From positions 33,837,001-33,901,000 of the forward strand of contig CM048845.1 in the NCBI GenBank assembly GCA_026545225.1: a DNA stretch of 64,000 nucleotides, given 5' to 3'. The notes below the pieces were generated by a model. It was given only the letters and a program-made list of their open reading frames with translations. It did no database searches and had not been told where the DNA came from. The DNA is from Cornus controversa. Taxonomy: Eukaryota > Streptophyta > Magnoliopsida > Cornales > Cornaceae. Every line of letters starts with the position of its first letter. Positions within the stretch are counted from its first letter, which is position 1. Position numbers and translations under genes: made by a program. Positions 32,636 through 45,350 of this stretch are shown piece by piece.

Positions 32636-32992
32636 ATGGCTACAACACCACCATCCTTGCCCTTGCCTGAACAGCAACAGCCTCAGGAAGTGGTGCCTAA
32701 TCCTGGTGAAGCTGTGTCGAGCAGCTCCAGGGGATCGATTGGTCCGTTTTTCGCAGTGATGTCGGTGCTAGCGATTCTCACAGTAATATCGTGTGTGTTT
32801 GGTAGGGTTTATGCAGGTCGGACAACATTGGAGAGCATCAATGATGATGGAGGAGGCTGTTTTGGGTGGGTGAAGCGAAAATGTAGTGGCTGCTGCGTGG
32901 AGGCTGCAGCTGATGCTGATGCTGATGCCAAATCAAAAGCAGCTGCTGCTGCTGCTGCTGCTGATGAGAAAGGAAGCAATGATGGTGCTTGA
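32636..32992 (+). CDS. Small single-pass membrane protein, unknown function, 118 aa
   Basis: Intronless frame with coding-like composition that is more GC-rich than its surroundings. Residues 1-33 are Pro/Gln/Ser-rich. Residues about 36-57 (IGPFFAVMSVLAILTVISCVFG) form one hydrophobic membrane segment. A basic/cysteine-rich patch follows (CFGWVKRKCSGCC, residues 75-87), where membrane-proximal cysteines could be acylated. The tail (90-110) is Ala/Asp-rich, coded by GCT/GAT repeats. I know similar short plant proteins only as uncharacterised transmembrane proteins. The start is the first ATG after the TATA tract. No partner or pathway is indicated by neighbours. Confidence 0.8.
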   Translation: MATTPPSLPLPEQQQPQEVVPNPGEAVSSSSRGSIGPFFAVMSVLAILTVISCVFGRVYAGRTTLESINDDGGGCFGWVKRKCSGCCVEAAADADADAKSKAAAAAAAADEKGSNDGA

Positions 32993-33123
32993 CATCCTCC
33001 AATTAATATTCTCAGACATTCATCATACAATATCATCAGTTTAGATTTGGTTTTAGACCTTGTTGTTTCAATTTCAGCCATGTTAGTCTATGTTAAATTA
33101 AACTTGATATGGATTCTTCTTTT

Positions 33124-33189
<66 letters not shown>

Positions 33190-34965
33190 ATTGTAAATCT
33201 TTGTCAATTAATGTGTCGAATCATGATCCAAGTTACTCCTATGATTGATGTCTTATAATGATCCAAATCTAAAACATTCAACTTTGAATTGGAATTAGAT
33301 GGGTTATTCATTTTGTTCACTAAGAAGAATCTACAGTATCTCTCACTATGTATATATATATATATATTTAGGAATTTGGGATGCATAAATCGAATTGGAA
33401 TTGGGATTGCGCTTCAATGGAATGAAATCTATTCTAGCTTCATCCTTCATATATGGTTCAAAACTTCAAATTCAATGGAGTTTGTTAACATATATAAATA
33501 AATTACTCCATTTTATTTTCTTAAATAAAATATATTACAACCATTTCTTGGCATGGTTTAATAGTGTGCTAGTAGCAAAGGCCTAGTGGCCAGCGTTATG
33601 TTCTTTCCTTTTAAATTAAAAGAGAGGGGGAGTTAATTAAATTCACACGAGTATTATACTCGGACTTGTCTGATGCACAAAACTTGTGAAGTGTTGCGTG
33701 TGTCTAGTGAAACTAGTCTCACCTTATGGGTGAATACCACCTCTTGTCGATAAAAATAAAAATGCCTATGTTAATAAACAAACTTTTTTACTATAAAGTA
33801 AAATAGAAGTATTTCCTTTTGAGTGTGGGCAAACTGAGAAATTATATTTATAACTATTGTAGCATGTATTTGGTACAATGAACAAATATAAACACACTAA
33901 TAAAATAAAGTAGTGTCACGTGTTTGCTTTAGCAGTGTGTTTCTATTAACAACGTAGTAAAACGATTGTAATATAAAATATCTTGAAATAAATGAATGTC
34001 TAAGTTTCTTGTCAAAACAAACAACTGAGGAACCTTTTTCCTTCATTTCTTTTCCTTAGTGCAGAAGTATTCATTTATTTTTGAAAGGTGATGCAAAAGT
34101 ATCTTTTTAACCAACCTTTTGTTGAAAGGTATTAAAATTGTTCACACCAATTTTTTTTCTAGAAAATTATGTGAGAGAGAATATCTTTAAACAACAACAA
34201 GATAAAAGAAAATTCAAACTATCCTAACAAAACATAAAAGAGAGAGAGAAAGGGAATGGGTTAAATCTAATTTTTTTTAGTGGAGACACTTATATATTGA
34301 GTTTTTTTTTTTTAATAATTTCATGGAAGCATTTTCAAAATTATACTAACTTAACATAAGAGCTTGAGGTTGTATATGCAACAAAACATCTAATTGTAAA
34401 TTTATTTTTATTTTTTATTTTGCTAAGTAATCAAATTGTAAGTTAGTTCTCAAATAAATATAATATGGCTACTACTAAAATTAAGGCTTAAACATATAAC
34501 ATTATTTAAATGAATTATGTGGTATATAGCTGAAAATAACAGATGTTGTACACACCAAGAAACGATTTGAACACTTTGTCAAAACAAAAACAAAAAACAA
34601 AAAAAGGAAAGAAATTGAGAACCATAGCCTAATATTGTTGAACATCATGAAAAATGAAAAAGAAGAAAAAAAAGAAAAAAGAATTGAACAGGAACGCAAA
34701 ATTCATGAAATTGACTTTTTTTTCTTTTTTTTATTTCTTCTAATTTTAAGCTAATATATATTTTTATTAATTTCTTTTATATTTTTTGGGTAGGTAATTA
34801 AGGAAATCATTATTGAAGAAGAAAGTACAGAGAGGTTTTGGTGAGTTGGACAGGTGGACTTTAAACACAGTTTTATTACAACAGTGAGACAACTGCCAAA
34901 GGGACAATGGACCACCTCACCCATCCGAATGAATGAATGTAATTGTCGCTGAAAACTTATCACCC

Positions 34966-35017
<52 letters not shown>

Positions 35018-35596
35018 GGCACTGGGCCACTGGCCTTTCAGGAATGACTTAAATATTTTCTAGTTGGTGATAATAACACAGTATATAGGTGTGTACTGTG
35101 TAATGTAAATGAAAATGAATAAGTAGACCCACTGTGAGCCTGTGACTGTCATATACATTAACTTGAAAAAAAATGTGTTTATATATTTTTTATAATAATA
35201 TAATAGTATATATATCTCTCTAAATGCTCTATAAAATCATTTAATTAGATTATTACATTGATTTTAATTTTTAAAAAGACAATATTTATCCAATACAAAT
35301 TAATTTAGACTTTTATCTTATTTAATAAAAATAAGGACAATTTAGGTAAACCATTATATTTTGTCGTAACTTTCCTACTATCAAAACTCAAAACCATGAA
35401 ATAGTACTTTCCCACAACTATTTTGAAAATTTTCATATTAACCAAATGTATCCTAAAAAATTGATTTTCCTTTCATTCACTTTATTTCCTTTCACTTTCA
35501 CTTTCACTTCCACTTTGTAATATTGACTTTCATCTAATCAAACATAACCAATCTGATCAGGGACTCCTTCTTCAGCCATTGATTTTTTTTTTTTTT
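32993..35596. other. Intergenic, AT-rich, microsatellites
   Basis: Holds the probable 3' UTR of the preceding gene and (TA)n tracts at about 33128-33172 and 33350-33367. A (TA)n(GA)n tract lies at about 34966-35018. Short frames here are low-complexity and not supported. Nothing else was recognised. Confidence 0.55.
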
Positions 35597-35770
35597 AGGG
35601 TAATGTTACTCAGGCAGAATTTTTAGACAGAATTCGTAGGCAGAAACATTTACATCCATTGGATGCATGTGGTGAGTGTATGTGATGGGGCCTACCACAT
35701 GCATCTAATGGATATAAATGTTTCTGCCTACGAATTCTGCCTAAATATTCTGCCTGAGTAGCATTACCCT
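35597..35770. mobile_element. Near-perfect hairpin MITE, 174 bp
   Basis: The left arm AGGGTAATGTTACTCAGGCA and right arm (reversed) AGGGTAATGCTACTCAGGCA continue as complementary strands almost to the centre, where about 20 bp form a loop (near 35675-35694). Arms of about 77 bp differ at only a few sites. The element sits between T-runs, so a T-rich target duplication is possible but cannot be delimited. It has no coding capacity. A transcript would fold into a long duplex, a potential source of 24-nt siRNA or a young miRNA-like precursor. Confidence 0.88.
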
Positions 35771-37552
35771 TTTTTTTAACCATGCTTGAGTGGTTATGGG
35801 AGGTTATTGCGATTAAGAGGAGTTGCAAGCGGTTTCACATCTTTCGAGTAGCAATGTCTTTGTTCCCCATGTGTCCCCGTTACTCCTGTTTTTGTTCACT
35901 CGAAAAATTATTCAATGTCACCAGGACTTCGTGTATGGGCCACTACTAATAACTCTCTATTTTATATTATCTTCTAAAATAGTGTGAAATCGAGATTTGC
36001 TATTAGTGAGATTCCTATAAATATAGAATCCTCAGGATACTCAATAATTACTCTCCAGCAAAATACTATTTCTAAAATATTACTAACTTTAACAGTTTTA
36101 GACACTACATTTTGTCCCACCTCCCTATTTTCACTATCTTTTTTTTTTTTTTACTTTGACTTCATGAAGTCCAATAATTAGAATGATTAAGGAGTTCCAA
36201 AGACCCCAAATCCACTTCAAAGATTGAATTCCATTACTCAATAAAATTTCAAGTTGATTCCGCCACCTGAAGCCTGATTATGAAAATGACGCCAAACTGA
36301 GCCCCAGTTGGGGATTTTTTAATACTAATTCCGATTTCATTCAACATCGAAAGGCCATAATCTCTTATTGAACCTTGTGAAATGGTTCCAAAAATTATTT
36401 TGGATCATAATCTGTCCAATTGCAACATTCAATTTCAAATGGACCCACTCAATTGGTTAAATTTAAACTAATTGCAAAATTAGGGTTTCAGGCCTGTACC
36501 AAATTTTGATTTCTAGCTCGCACCTTCTTATCATCATCAAACCCTCAAATTGACACTTCCATGTTGAAATTCAAGTCATTTTACTCTGGAACCCTCAAAA
36601 TTGATCATGTTACTTTCATTATTCAATCTTCGATCCTAGGAGCATTCGGAGTTGTCTGATCGCGTCCAAGGCTACTAGAATTATCAAACGCAACACAAAG
36701 CTAAGCTTTAATTCCAAAAAATTGGAATAAACATCACAAAAATGTCGCTTCTTACCAAAATTCTTGAGCTAATCCAAAATTGGCTAGGTTTACTAAATTG
36801 TCATATCTACATATGCGACATTTCCCTTTTTATCGCATTTGCAGATTGGGTGCACAAAATTAACTTTTTGTGTCAGTGATGCATTTTGTTACATATGCAT
36901 ATGCGATGAAAGTTCAAATTGGCCAAAAAGGATGCATTTTTGGCTAAAAACGTCTCCCATTAGTCCAAAACATCTATAAATGCCCCTCTCCTCCATCATA
37001 ATTCAAACCTACACACTAATGACCCCTTAAGCTTAGTCTGAAATAGTCTTAAGCCTCCTAACAACCTCCAAGCATTCTTCATTCAAGTCCAAGGCCTCCA
37101 ACTAGCCCACCCCACTTCAAAAACTAACCTATAATCTTCCATTGAAGATCATGAAGACGAAGAACATTTATGTTTTAGATAAGGAGCTTCCAAGCTTTGA
37201 AGGTTCGAGTTGATTCAAGTTGAAGAAAGCTTCTAGCTTCAAAGTTTGTTTAAGACACATAAGGTAGCCTTCTTAAACTCTCACATTTTCTTCACTCAAC
37301 CTTTTGTATATGCAGAATTATAACTCTCACATTTTCTTCACTCAACCTTTTGTATATGCAGAATTATAACTCTCACATTTTCTTCACTCAACCTTTTGTA
37401 TATGCAGAATTATGATTTTTCTTTTTTCATTTTTCTATTTCTTTGCATGCATATTTCTCCATCTTCTACCTTTCTTTTTGCATTTTTTTCCATGTATGTG
37501 TGCAAATTCTTTTACTTGCTTCTTTCTCCAAAGTAAGTTTAGATGCTACTAA
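35771..37552. other. Intergenic with possible LTR-type promoter and 46-bp repeats
   Basis: A TATA box CTATAAATGCCCC at about 36972-36984 is followed by a C/T- and CCT-rich leader (36985-37140). This style is typical of plant LTRs and also of real genes. No long frame follows, so I treat it as a possible LTR remnant spanning perhaps 36200-37400. No ends or target duplication were found. Confidence 0.4.
37277..37414. repeat. 46-bp tandem repeat, three copies
   Basis: Units beginning ACTCTCACATTTTCTTCACT start at 37277, 37323 and 37369. They are almost identical, so this is a recent expansion. Confidence 0.92.
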
Positions 37553-38678
37553 GGTGTTGTTTGATAAAACTTAAAATTAAGTACTGAAATTTAAGTGCTG
37601 AAATTTTAAGTCCTCAATATATTAATCTGAAAACCTGTTTGAAATTGTCTTAATTTAAGCGTTGAATTCATTAAGATTGTTTGTTAAATACAAATACTGA
37701 ATCTGAATATTGTATATATTACATTGTTGTCCTCAATATTTTGTACTCATAACATTTTTATAAAAGATAATAAATTTCAGCCAAGAAAATATATCAATTT
37801 TACAATGGATATTAATGTCAAAACTAATTATAGAAAATATTAATTCAACTCTAAATATTCATTAACATAATTTTAAAAATGAATGTATAGAAACTATTAA
37901 ATTAAGCTAAACAAATTTAAATTTAAATTCTAGAAATAACTAAATGAATCATATGAAATTTGTTCATGCAAATTAATCATCAACACTTGAAATGAGAAAA
38001 CACTATAAATTGTAACTCATATTGAAAGGACAATATACTAGAAATTATAACTCTAGAAATAGAATAATAAATCTAGATAGATATTTCTAAACAAATCAAA
38101 TGTCAAAATATAAATTCCAACAAACCTTCCATAAAATATTTTAAGTGTTACGTACTATCTAAACAATTTTATCCATCCATCAAACACTCTAACAATCCCA
38201 CTTAAATTCCAACAACACTCATATTATCCACATCCTATAAAATATCCTACTTGTTATGTAACATCCAAACAATTCCATCTAACAATAGTCATACTATCCA
38301 GACAATACCATCTAGACAATTACATCCATCAACCAAACACTCTAACCAATGGATAGAACCACTTAGATAGCGATTATACGAGGATGAAATGGTAATTAGA
38401 TTTTTTCTTTTTATAAAAAATGTACCACTTACCGAACCACTTAGATAGCGATTATACGAGGATGAAATGGTAATTAGATTCTTTTTTTAAAAAAAAAATA
38501 ATGTACCACTTACAGTGTTAAACGATAAACGTTAAGTGACGTCCCAATCGCTTAAAATTTTGGACTGTTTTAAGCGGTACATAATGTTTTAATTGATGTG
38601 CCAAAAAGTTATCAAACGCGCTGAATTTAAAAAATTGTTGAGCATGTTCAGCATTGAATGGAGTTATCAAACAGGGCC
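37553..38678. mobile_element. Tourist-like MITE, 1.1 kb
   Basis: Ends GGTGTTGTTTGATAA and (reversed) GGCCCTGTTTGATAA; flanks TAA at 37550-37552 and 38679-38681. A 3-bp TAA duplication with GGN-starting TIRs fits PIF/Harbinger. The inside is AT-rich and non-coding. It holds a tandem duplication near 38357-38480 (AACCACTTAGATAGCGATTA twice). Confidence 0.8.
38357..38480. repeat. Tandem duplication inside the 1.1-kb MITE
   Basis: Two copies of a stretch starting AACCACTTAGATAGCGATTA and reaching GGTAATTAGATT are separated by a poly-T/poly-A-rich linker. They are almost identical. Confidence 0.88.
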
Positions 38679-38982
38679 TAAGTCTCATTAGTGGTAACAC
38701 CAGAGGACCACTAAGTCTCCAATTGTGTCAATTAAGATAGAGGTCATCATCTATGCATCTCATCTCATAATTCCTAAACATCATCGCGATCTTCATCTCT
38801 GATTGCCATCTTGGTCATCACCTGCTGCTACACATCTCCAATTGAATCTCTTATTTTGAAAAAAATATTGTTGCAATCCATTTTTTTTTCTTTATTTGAA
38901 AAGAATAATAGTTATGGTACTATTGATGAGTCTTCGGTTTAATTTTTGATGTTTTGCAAAAATATTATTTTCATACCACCAA

Positions 38983-39135
38983 TGGCCATAAACTAGTGGT
39001 ACTTTCTCACCTTCTAAAGTAAAAGGTCAAGGGTTCAAGTCCCTATAAGGGGAAAGTGGGTATATGAGTTTCTTGCCAAGGTAAAAAAAAATCTATATAT
39101 TTTTGCCATATATTTTCTCTCTCTTTTTTTATAAT
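38983..39135 (+). repeat. tRNA-derived SINE candidate
   Basis: An A-box-like TGGCCATAAACTAGTGG (about 38983-38999) is followed about 35 bp later by a B-box GGTTCAAGTCC (39032-39042). A short body and a T/CT-rich end come next (near 39110-39135). This is the promoter layout of RNA polymerase III SINEs. The head does not fold as a working tRNA as far as I can see. No target duplication was established. Confidence 0.5.
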
Positions 39136-39378
39136 AACTTTGTTGTTTTTTTTTAAGCTTGACTTAGTAATATCTAACTCGACGTTTGTTTCAACTCAAA
39201 CTTGAGTAATATCATTCATGGCTTGGGTTGAGTTAGGGTTGACTCTTCAACTCGTGCAAATTGCATCTTCTAGTTTAAAGAGCTTGTTTGACAATAAAAT
39301 AATGCATGATGGTGATATGACAAAACATTATAGTATATGAGGGTTTTGTGATTTAAACCATGTGCTTGAATTCAATAA

Positions 39379-40017
39379 TGTTGCGTTTGGTACGCAGGAA
39401 TGGAATGGAATGAAATGCCCAATTAATCCATTCATTCCTTTGTTTGGTATAGATTTTAAGGTAGGAATGGTCATTCCTTTAGAATGAAAATTCATTCTAT
39501 AGTTAAACCTATGGAATGGGCATTCCATTCGTAGTAAGATTAAAAAAAAAATTTATAGTACTAAAAAACCCTTCACCTTCACCACCACCACCACCATTGG
39601 TTTTACCACCACTATTGTCGCCTCCAGCACCACACCACCACCTTCACATCGCCACCTCCCTCCACCACCACTACCGCTGCTGTCACATCGCACCGCCGCC
39701 ACCTCCACATTGCCACCTTCCTCCACCACTTCCACTGCCACCATACCTCTACCTCCACATCGCTACTGCAACCACCCCCACCACCTCCACCTCTACACCA
39801 TTGCCACCCCCATCACATCTATATCGCCACCTTCCTCTACCACCACCACACCTTTGTTAGTTTAATTTATTTGTTATTAGGAGAGGTATTTTGGACAATT
39901 TGATTTAAATTTATTTCATTCATACTTCGTTTCATATTTACAACCAAACAATAGAATGAGAATGATAATTCCATTCCATTCTCATTCTCATTCCATTCCA
40001 GCGTACCAAACGTAGCA
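39379..40017. mobile_element. TIR element (MITE), 639 bp, with CCA-rich core
   Basis: Termini TGTTGCGTTTGGTACGC and (reversed) TGCTACGTTTGGTACGC, followed by GGAATGGAATG on both sides. TAA flanks both ends (39376-39378, 40018-40020). The TAA duplication suggests PIF/Harbinger, although the terminal bases are unusual for that group. The middle (39570-39860) is a CCACC/CACCAC-rich run that gives Pro/His/Thr-rich frames on plus; no homology was recognised. Confidence 0.78.
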
Positions 40018-40020
40018 TAA

Positions 40021-40950
40021 ATATGTAATTGTAAACTATAAATTTTTGTATATTACCACCTAACACATCTCATGTCATTTTGTCACTAATTACACGTATG
40101 GAGGAATATCTTAATTTAAAAAATCATAAAATCTAAAAAAATATTTTGAACATACTAATAGAAGAATTATGATACATAAATTGATGTTGAACCTTTAATA
40201 ATCCAACTTCTCTTTGGATTTATAACTTTAAAAATATAATAGTATAGTTTGACATGAAAAGTTTTTAGATGTTCAAGTTAAAAAGGAGAAAAAGAAACAA
40301 AAACAAAAACAAACCCATGAAGCAAGATACCATTTTATAACTGATATTTTCAAATGTAATTAACCTATTGTGGATCCTTTGTCACCAATAAGGAGTGACT
40401 TGGATGTATGACTCTTCTCTCTCTTGAGAAGATTCGCTTTTACTTGCTTCTGACAATGGCACTTGTGCCAAAGGAATGGATGTTATGACTTTGTTGCTTG
40501 GATCACCTCTTTTCCTTTTGCTCCCTTTATTTCCCTTCTTACCTTGAGACTTGTTCTCAATGACAGAACACACCCAATCCACAATCCCATTATAAGCTGG
40601 AAACCAATGCCTTGCCAGATTGTCATCCCACTAGGTTCTGAAAATGGATGATACTATGGAATGCTCGTTATATTCCTAGACCACAAAAGATTCAAACAGA
40701 GTCTTGTACTCCTTAAGGACCCTTTTGATGGTCTTTGATTTGGTGAAGGCAACCTTGGAATCAAATTGTTGGTTATATGATCAAAAGGGTGAAAAGGGAA
40801 TCATTAGTGTCAGCCCACCCTAACTCGATAAATGAATGGAAAATCACATTATAAAATCTATTATTTTTCCCCTTAATATTGGAATTGTATGTCTTTTATA
40901 GCACCAATTGGAATGTAATGACATTAGTTTATTAATAAGAATATGTTACT
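40021..40950. other. Intergenic; contains a broken coding-like stretch
   Basis: The first 350 bp are AT-rich with no features. Positions 40382-40800 are described separately. No other gene was seen. Confidence 0.5.
40382..40800 (-). pseudogene. Unidentified broken coding-like fragment
   Basis: On minus, a frame reads KVAFTKSKTIKRVLKEYKTL, then a stop, and continues after changes to VDWVCSVIENKSQGKKGN, a Lys/Arg-rich patch and a Ser/Glu-rich end (SEASKSESSQEREESY). Codon-level composition looks protein-like, but at least two stops interrupt it. I do not recognise the family; a transposon-related plant protein is possible. It could also be chance. Confidence 0.3.
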
Positions 40951-42544
40951 TGTCAAAACACTGTATATATTATGAATGTTGTGTATTGATTCAATTGAAA
41001 ACCCGAATCGTAGTGTCCATTGACTACCCCAATGACTTGGCGCGTGCATAGTATGGTTACCAAAGTCAAGAGCACAAGTCACTTATATTGCATTATCATA
41101 AAGTGTTTTGTTCGTTCAACAATAGTGGGTGGACTCCTTATTGATAAAGAATATAATAGGATCGTCGACAAATCATTATCAACGTAATTGGAAGGTCGTT
41201 ATTACAATTACTACTTGTCAGTGTTATGACGAATGTTATCCTCAAGTATTAGGAAGTGATGAACCCTATGCATGGCTAGTTAGTATTTTGATATATGAGG
41301 TGGGCCTCAGGTTCTAAAATTCAAATATGTTTAGTGTCAGTTGATCATGTGCTTTAGAACATGCTTTCAAGATTTACATCTATGCTAACTAATTTATTAT
41401 GGCTTGATTAATTTAATCAATGATAAATTCAAGTGCTTGGTTTGACTTTAATAAAATGGATATGCACATTGGCAAAGTGAATAAGTTTTATTAAAGGTTT
41501 TTTGATTAAACGGAAAATAATCAAATGACTTAATAAATATTCAATTGTTGATTTGGATTGATTGACACTTATATGTCCATATTCAATTGTGTGTAGAGGG
41601 ATAATTTCGTATAATTAAAATGTGTGTTGAGTTTCGAGGCAACTTGATTTAAATACAACACATGGTTCAACCATTCTCGAGTTAGAGTGCAACCACACTT
41701 ATATATTGAAATTAAGTTGTGGTTAATGGATTATTAAAATTTAGGATAATGGGATGACCGGGCCAATTTATAATTCATTGGAGCCAATAAGAGTTTGGGC
41801 CCTAAAACAAAACACTTCTAGCCCACAGGGTCAATTTAAAACCAACTAAGTTGTTAAGTATGAATTTATTTAATGCGCTAGGGGTATTTGTAATTTAATT
41901 ATATGCTAAAGGCACAAGAGGAATTATATATAAATATATATTTGATATTTTAATATCCTGAAATATATATTTATATATATAATTTAAATATATACATAAT
42001 ATCTTATTTTCGTAGGGAGAATTTATGATATGGAGCGTATATATATTTTTCTTTTATATGAAGATATGATGTATCATATCTTGCATATATGAAAATGAAA
42101 GTTGACTTGGGAGAGACTCCTCTATATAATTGTATTATTCTCTCTCATATTCAAGATGTGAAAAGTAGTCGTAAGACTAGGGTTTTGCAATTACAACAAG
42201 GGTGGTTGTAGGAGATTACAGAGAGAGAAATCAATTCACAAACCTATGGTTCTACCACAAGAACTAGGTTTTTAGAGAATCAACCTCAAAGGTCATAGCA
42301 GTGATTCTTACGGGTAGTACACTAAGGAGATCGAAATCTTCATTAGTTGTTGAAGACTAGGGATTGAAAAATTATCCTCATCAAGGTACACGATCTCTGA
42401 ATCTCATATTCTCCATCCAATCATAGTTGTGTTAAATAGGAAAAAAATTTGTTGTTACATGATTTTTCATACATCAAGGGTTCGACCAATTTATCGATTT
42501 ATTTTGATTCGCTTCCGTTGCGAGAAAAACCCACTTCCTAACCA
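40951..42544 (+). mobile_element. Candidate Copia-type solo LTR
   Basis: The sequence begins TGTCAAAACACTG and ends CACTTCCTAACCA, preceded by CTTCCGTTGCGAGAAAAACC, a 3' end style common in plant Copia LTRs. A TATA box CTCTATATAATTG (about 42120) precedes a leader with 'agggttttgcaattac'. Flanks TTACT and TCACT match at 4 of 5 bases. There is no coding region within. The call rests on these traits together; the left end is the weaker one. Confidence 0.45.
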
Positions 42545-42976
42545 TCACTTACGAATGGTAGTTGTCACTTTCTTCATAAGTAAGAAAGGTTTTTAGCCTA
42601 CCGGTGATCAGCTTTAAAAAGTCACCTTTAGGTGAAGGTTTCTGGATCCACTCTCTTACTTTTGCAAGAGTCCAAAGATGATGTGGCCTAGATGGAAGTC
42701 AAGGGAAGCCCAAAGATAGCAAAGAGCAGGCAACAAATGGGGGTAGTTCCTTGAGCTCTCCAAATGAAGCTATGTATAGGGGTTCCAAGTGCTAATTTTT
42801 TTATGGTTATGGGTGTTTAAAGGGTGTGAGGTCAAGTGTGAGGCTTCGCAGAGCTGATCTGAGACCCTAGAATATAACTGTAGGAAGTGAAAGTAAGAAA
42901 CTCCAATGCTTGGAGCTTTGGAAAATACAAGTAAAATGTGGGAGATATTTTATTCTAGAGAGAGAAAATGTTAGCG
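42545..42976. other. Unassigned repeat-like stretch
   Basis: Contains 'gtcacctttaggtgaagg' (a short inverted repeat) and purine-rich text but no frame, TIR or LTR end that I can support. Confidence 0.4.
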
Positions 42977-44300
42977 TGACACCCCTTAATTTCCATTCAT
43001 AAGTTGGCCAAACTTATACACAAAAATAGGACTATCAACACCTAATAGTAAACAGACACAAAGTACAAAATGCAATAAAGAAAGAAATAAATAGTAGGAC
43101 AACTAATAAATAATAAATTCTCAACATCAATAAAACTCCATAAATTCCCACTTATTACAACTTGAAAATCCCGTAAAATAAAGACTCTTAAATCCAAAAT
43201 CATAATAATTAAGTTTGAAATTCGTAACAATCTAACCAAAACAATAAATAAAACCCTACTCTAAAAAGCTGAAGAGAGTGGTTGATCATGAGCAACAATG
43301 CTAAACCAAGTCCTCAGCCCTGTGGTTGGAATTGTCTAGGACTTGAAATATCAACAAAAGGTGGGTTAATCTCACGAGCAAGTCCTCTCTACTACATCCC
43401 AACAGAGAACTAATAAACCCATCATCTTTAACCTAAGTAAAAGAAATAAAGAGACATCTATCTCTATACCCATAAGCATGCAATCATATATTATAAATAT
43501 AAAAATAATAGGCAACTCAACCATGCTTGAAGTCAACCACGTACCCATAGACAACTCAACCATGGCTTGACAACTCAACTATGCCAGTAGGTAGTCATAC
43601 AAATCCCATTTCACATCCACAAGATAATAATTTATCATTTCTAGTGCACATAATATGAACACAAATTTTCTATTCACGTTCATAAAATCTCAGCAATATG
43701 CAACCCCTTACGCAAACTATTCTAACGTTAAGCCCAGGGTCCAGGGAAGTGCCCTAGAGCCAGAAAATACCCTAAAATTGCTATGTCAAAATTGCCATAT
43801 TTAGGAATTTTTTTTATAAAAATACACTACAATAATTTCGTATCCAGATACAACATATCGACTACAACTAAAGCATGCAAAACAATGTAACTACAACATG
43901 CAAATCGACAAATCATTATAACTACACCATGAGAAACGATGAAACATAACCAACATACAGACACTAATAATTACGTAGATAGATACAAATACATCATGCA
44001 ACACAATACAACTTCGTATACAAAATTTTAGCATAGCAGATGAGCAAAACTAGCAAATTCAGAATTTCAACATAGCAGACTAACAGATTTGCAATCCTAG
44101 TTGTGTTAACATATAAACATGCCAAATTTGCAACCTTAGTTTCCATCAACATATACATGTATATATATACATATATATAAATATATCGTTTCATAGGTGA
44201 AACGTTTATGAGTTCAAAGGGGAAGAATAGAAAATTGTACTTGCTTCTTCGTATGAAAAAAATCAAAAATAGAGCCCAACTAATACTACAGCCCAACAAC

Positions 44301-44347
<47 letters not shown>

Positions 44348-44660
44348 CAACCCATATAGAATATACAAACCCAGAATAAATAAGTAAAACTATTCCTTAA
44401 AAATAACGGAGTATTACAGTTAATATAGAGAGAGTTGTTATCGTTGAGAGAGAGTTTTCCCTAAATGAATGGAGGATGGTCCTATTTATAGTGGTAAAAA
44501 GTTGAGGATAAAATGGTAATTTTAATAGTATAGTGTATAGTGTCAAATGATCTATGAGGCCAATTCATAGAGGGTCATTATGAGGTCAAAGTAATGATCC
44601 CAAGGAGTTGCCATCACATTTAATGTGATTGGAATCAAGAAGTCAAAATAAGGGTAAATT
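42977..44660 (-). mobile_element. LTR-like remnant, minus orientation
   Basis: The left edge TGACACCCCTTAATTTCC mirrors the GGGGYGTGACA-type LTR terminus of the large LTR family. 'aactcaaccatg.c' motifs recur at about 43515-43575 (three units), like the arrays of other LTRs. A minus-strand TATA box CTATAAATAGG lies at about 44481-44494, next to a GA-rich leader (44425-44455). The right end and target duplication were not found. (TA)n fills 44304-44342. Confidence 0.4.
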
Positions 44661-45345
44661 AGTAACTAGATTAATGGCAATATTTTACCCAAACACTAAT
44701 TAACATGGAGGAGTTAATTTGTAATTTTAGCACATAGTGACTTTTTATATTTAAGTTTTAGAGTGCAATTATTTTCATATATTGAAATTGAAAATAATTA
44801 ATGGGCTAATTATATAGGTGAAGAGTTGAGTAGTTATTTAAGGGGCTTATTGGAGCCTTGTCTTAAATAGGCCTTACTAGCTTCCACTTCGAACCTAACT
44901 TGAAAAGCAAACAATTGAGTTAGAGTGGAACAAGGATTAAAAGGGGAGAGAGTGGGCCCCCTAGGGTCTATATATAGGGATGGCTAACCCTTGTTGTGGT
45001 TTTTGTTGTTGTTGTTGTTTTATTGCAAAACATTACTTCTATTTTTAAACCTAGGACTTCTACATTACTTTTTTGGAGACCACTTATCCAAAACTTGTGA
45101 ATTATTCACAAAAATAAGTGAAAATAAAGTGTTTTAAAATCTTTTTTCCAATAGCCCCATTGAAATATCGAATACAAGCACCTCGTAAATAATCCCATTG
45201 TATAGCCCTTATTTTGTCATAAAACTCTTGCATAAATACATGTAAAGAACTAGACACCCACTCTATTGTCATTTTTAATAGCCACGATTATCTGAAAATT
45301 TGATTTATCAACAACATTGATATCATCTTCTTTGTACCACGGTAG
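44661..45345. other. Intergenic, AT-rich
   Basis: A (TTG)n tract near 45003-45019 follows a TATA-like 'ctatatatagg' (about 44970). No frame or element end was seen. Confidence 0.5.
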
Positions 45346-45350
45346 AATAT

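Noticed and set aside
39516..39860. Pro-rich 114-residue frame
   Set aside because: It starts within the TIR arm of a MITE and consists of CCN triplets only; no promoter, homology or conserved domain.
43994..44368. 124-residue minus frame
   Set aside because: About half is Tyr-Ile coded by TA tracts, and no domain is recognisable.
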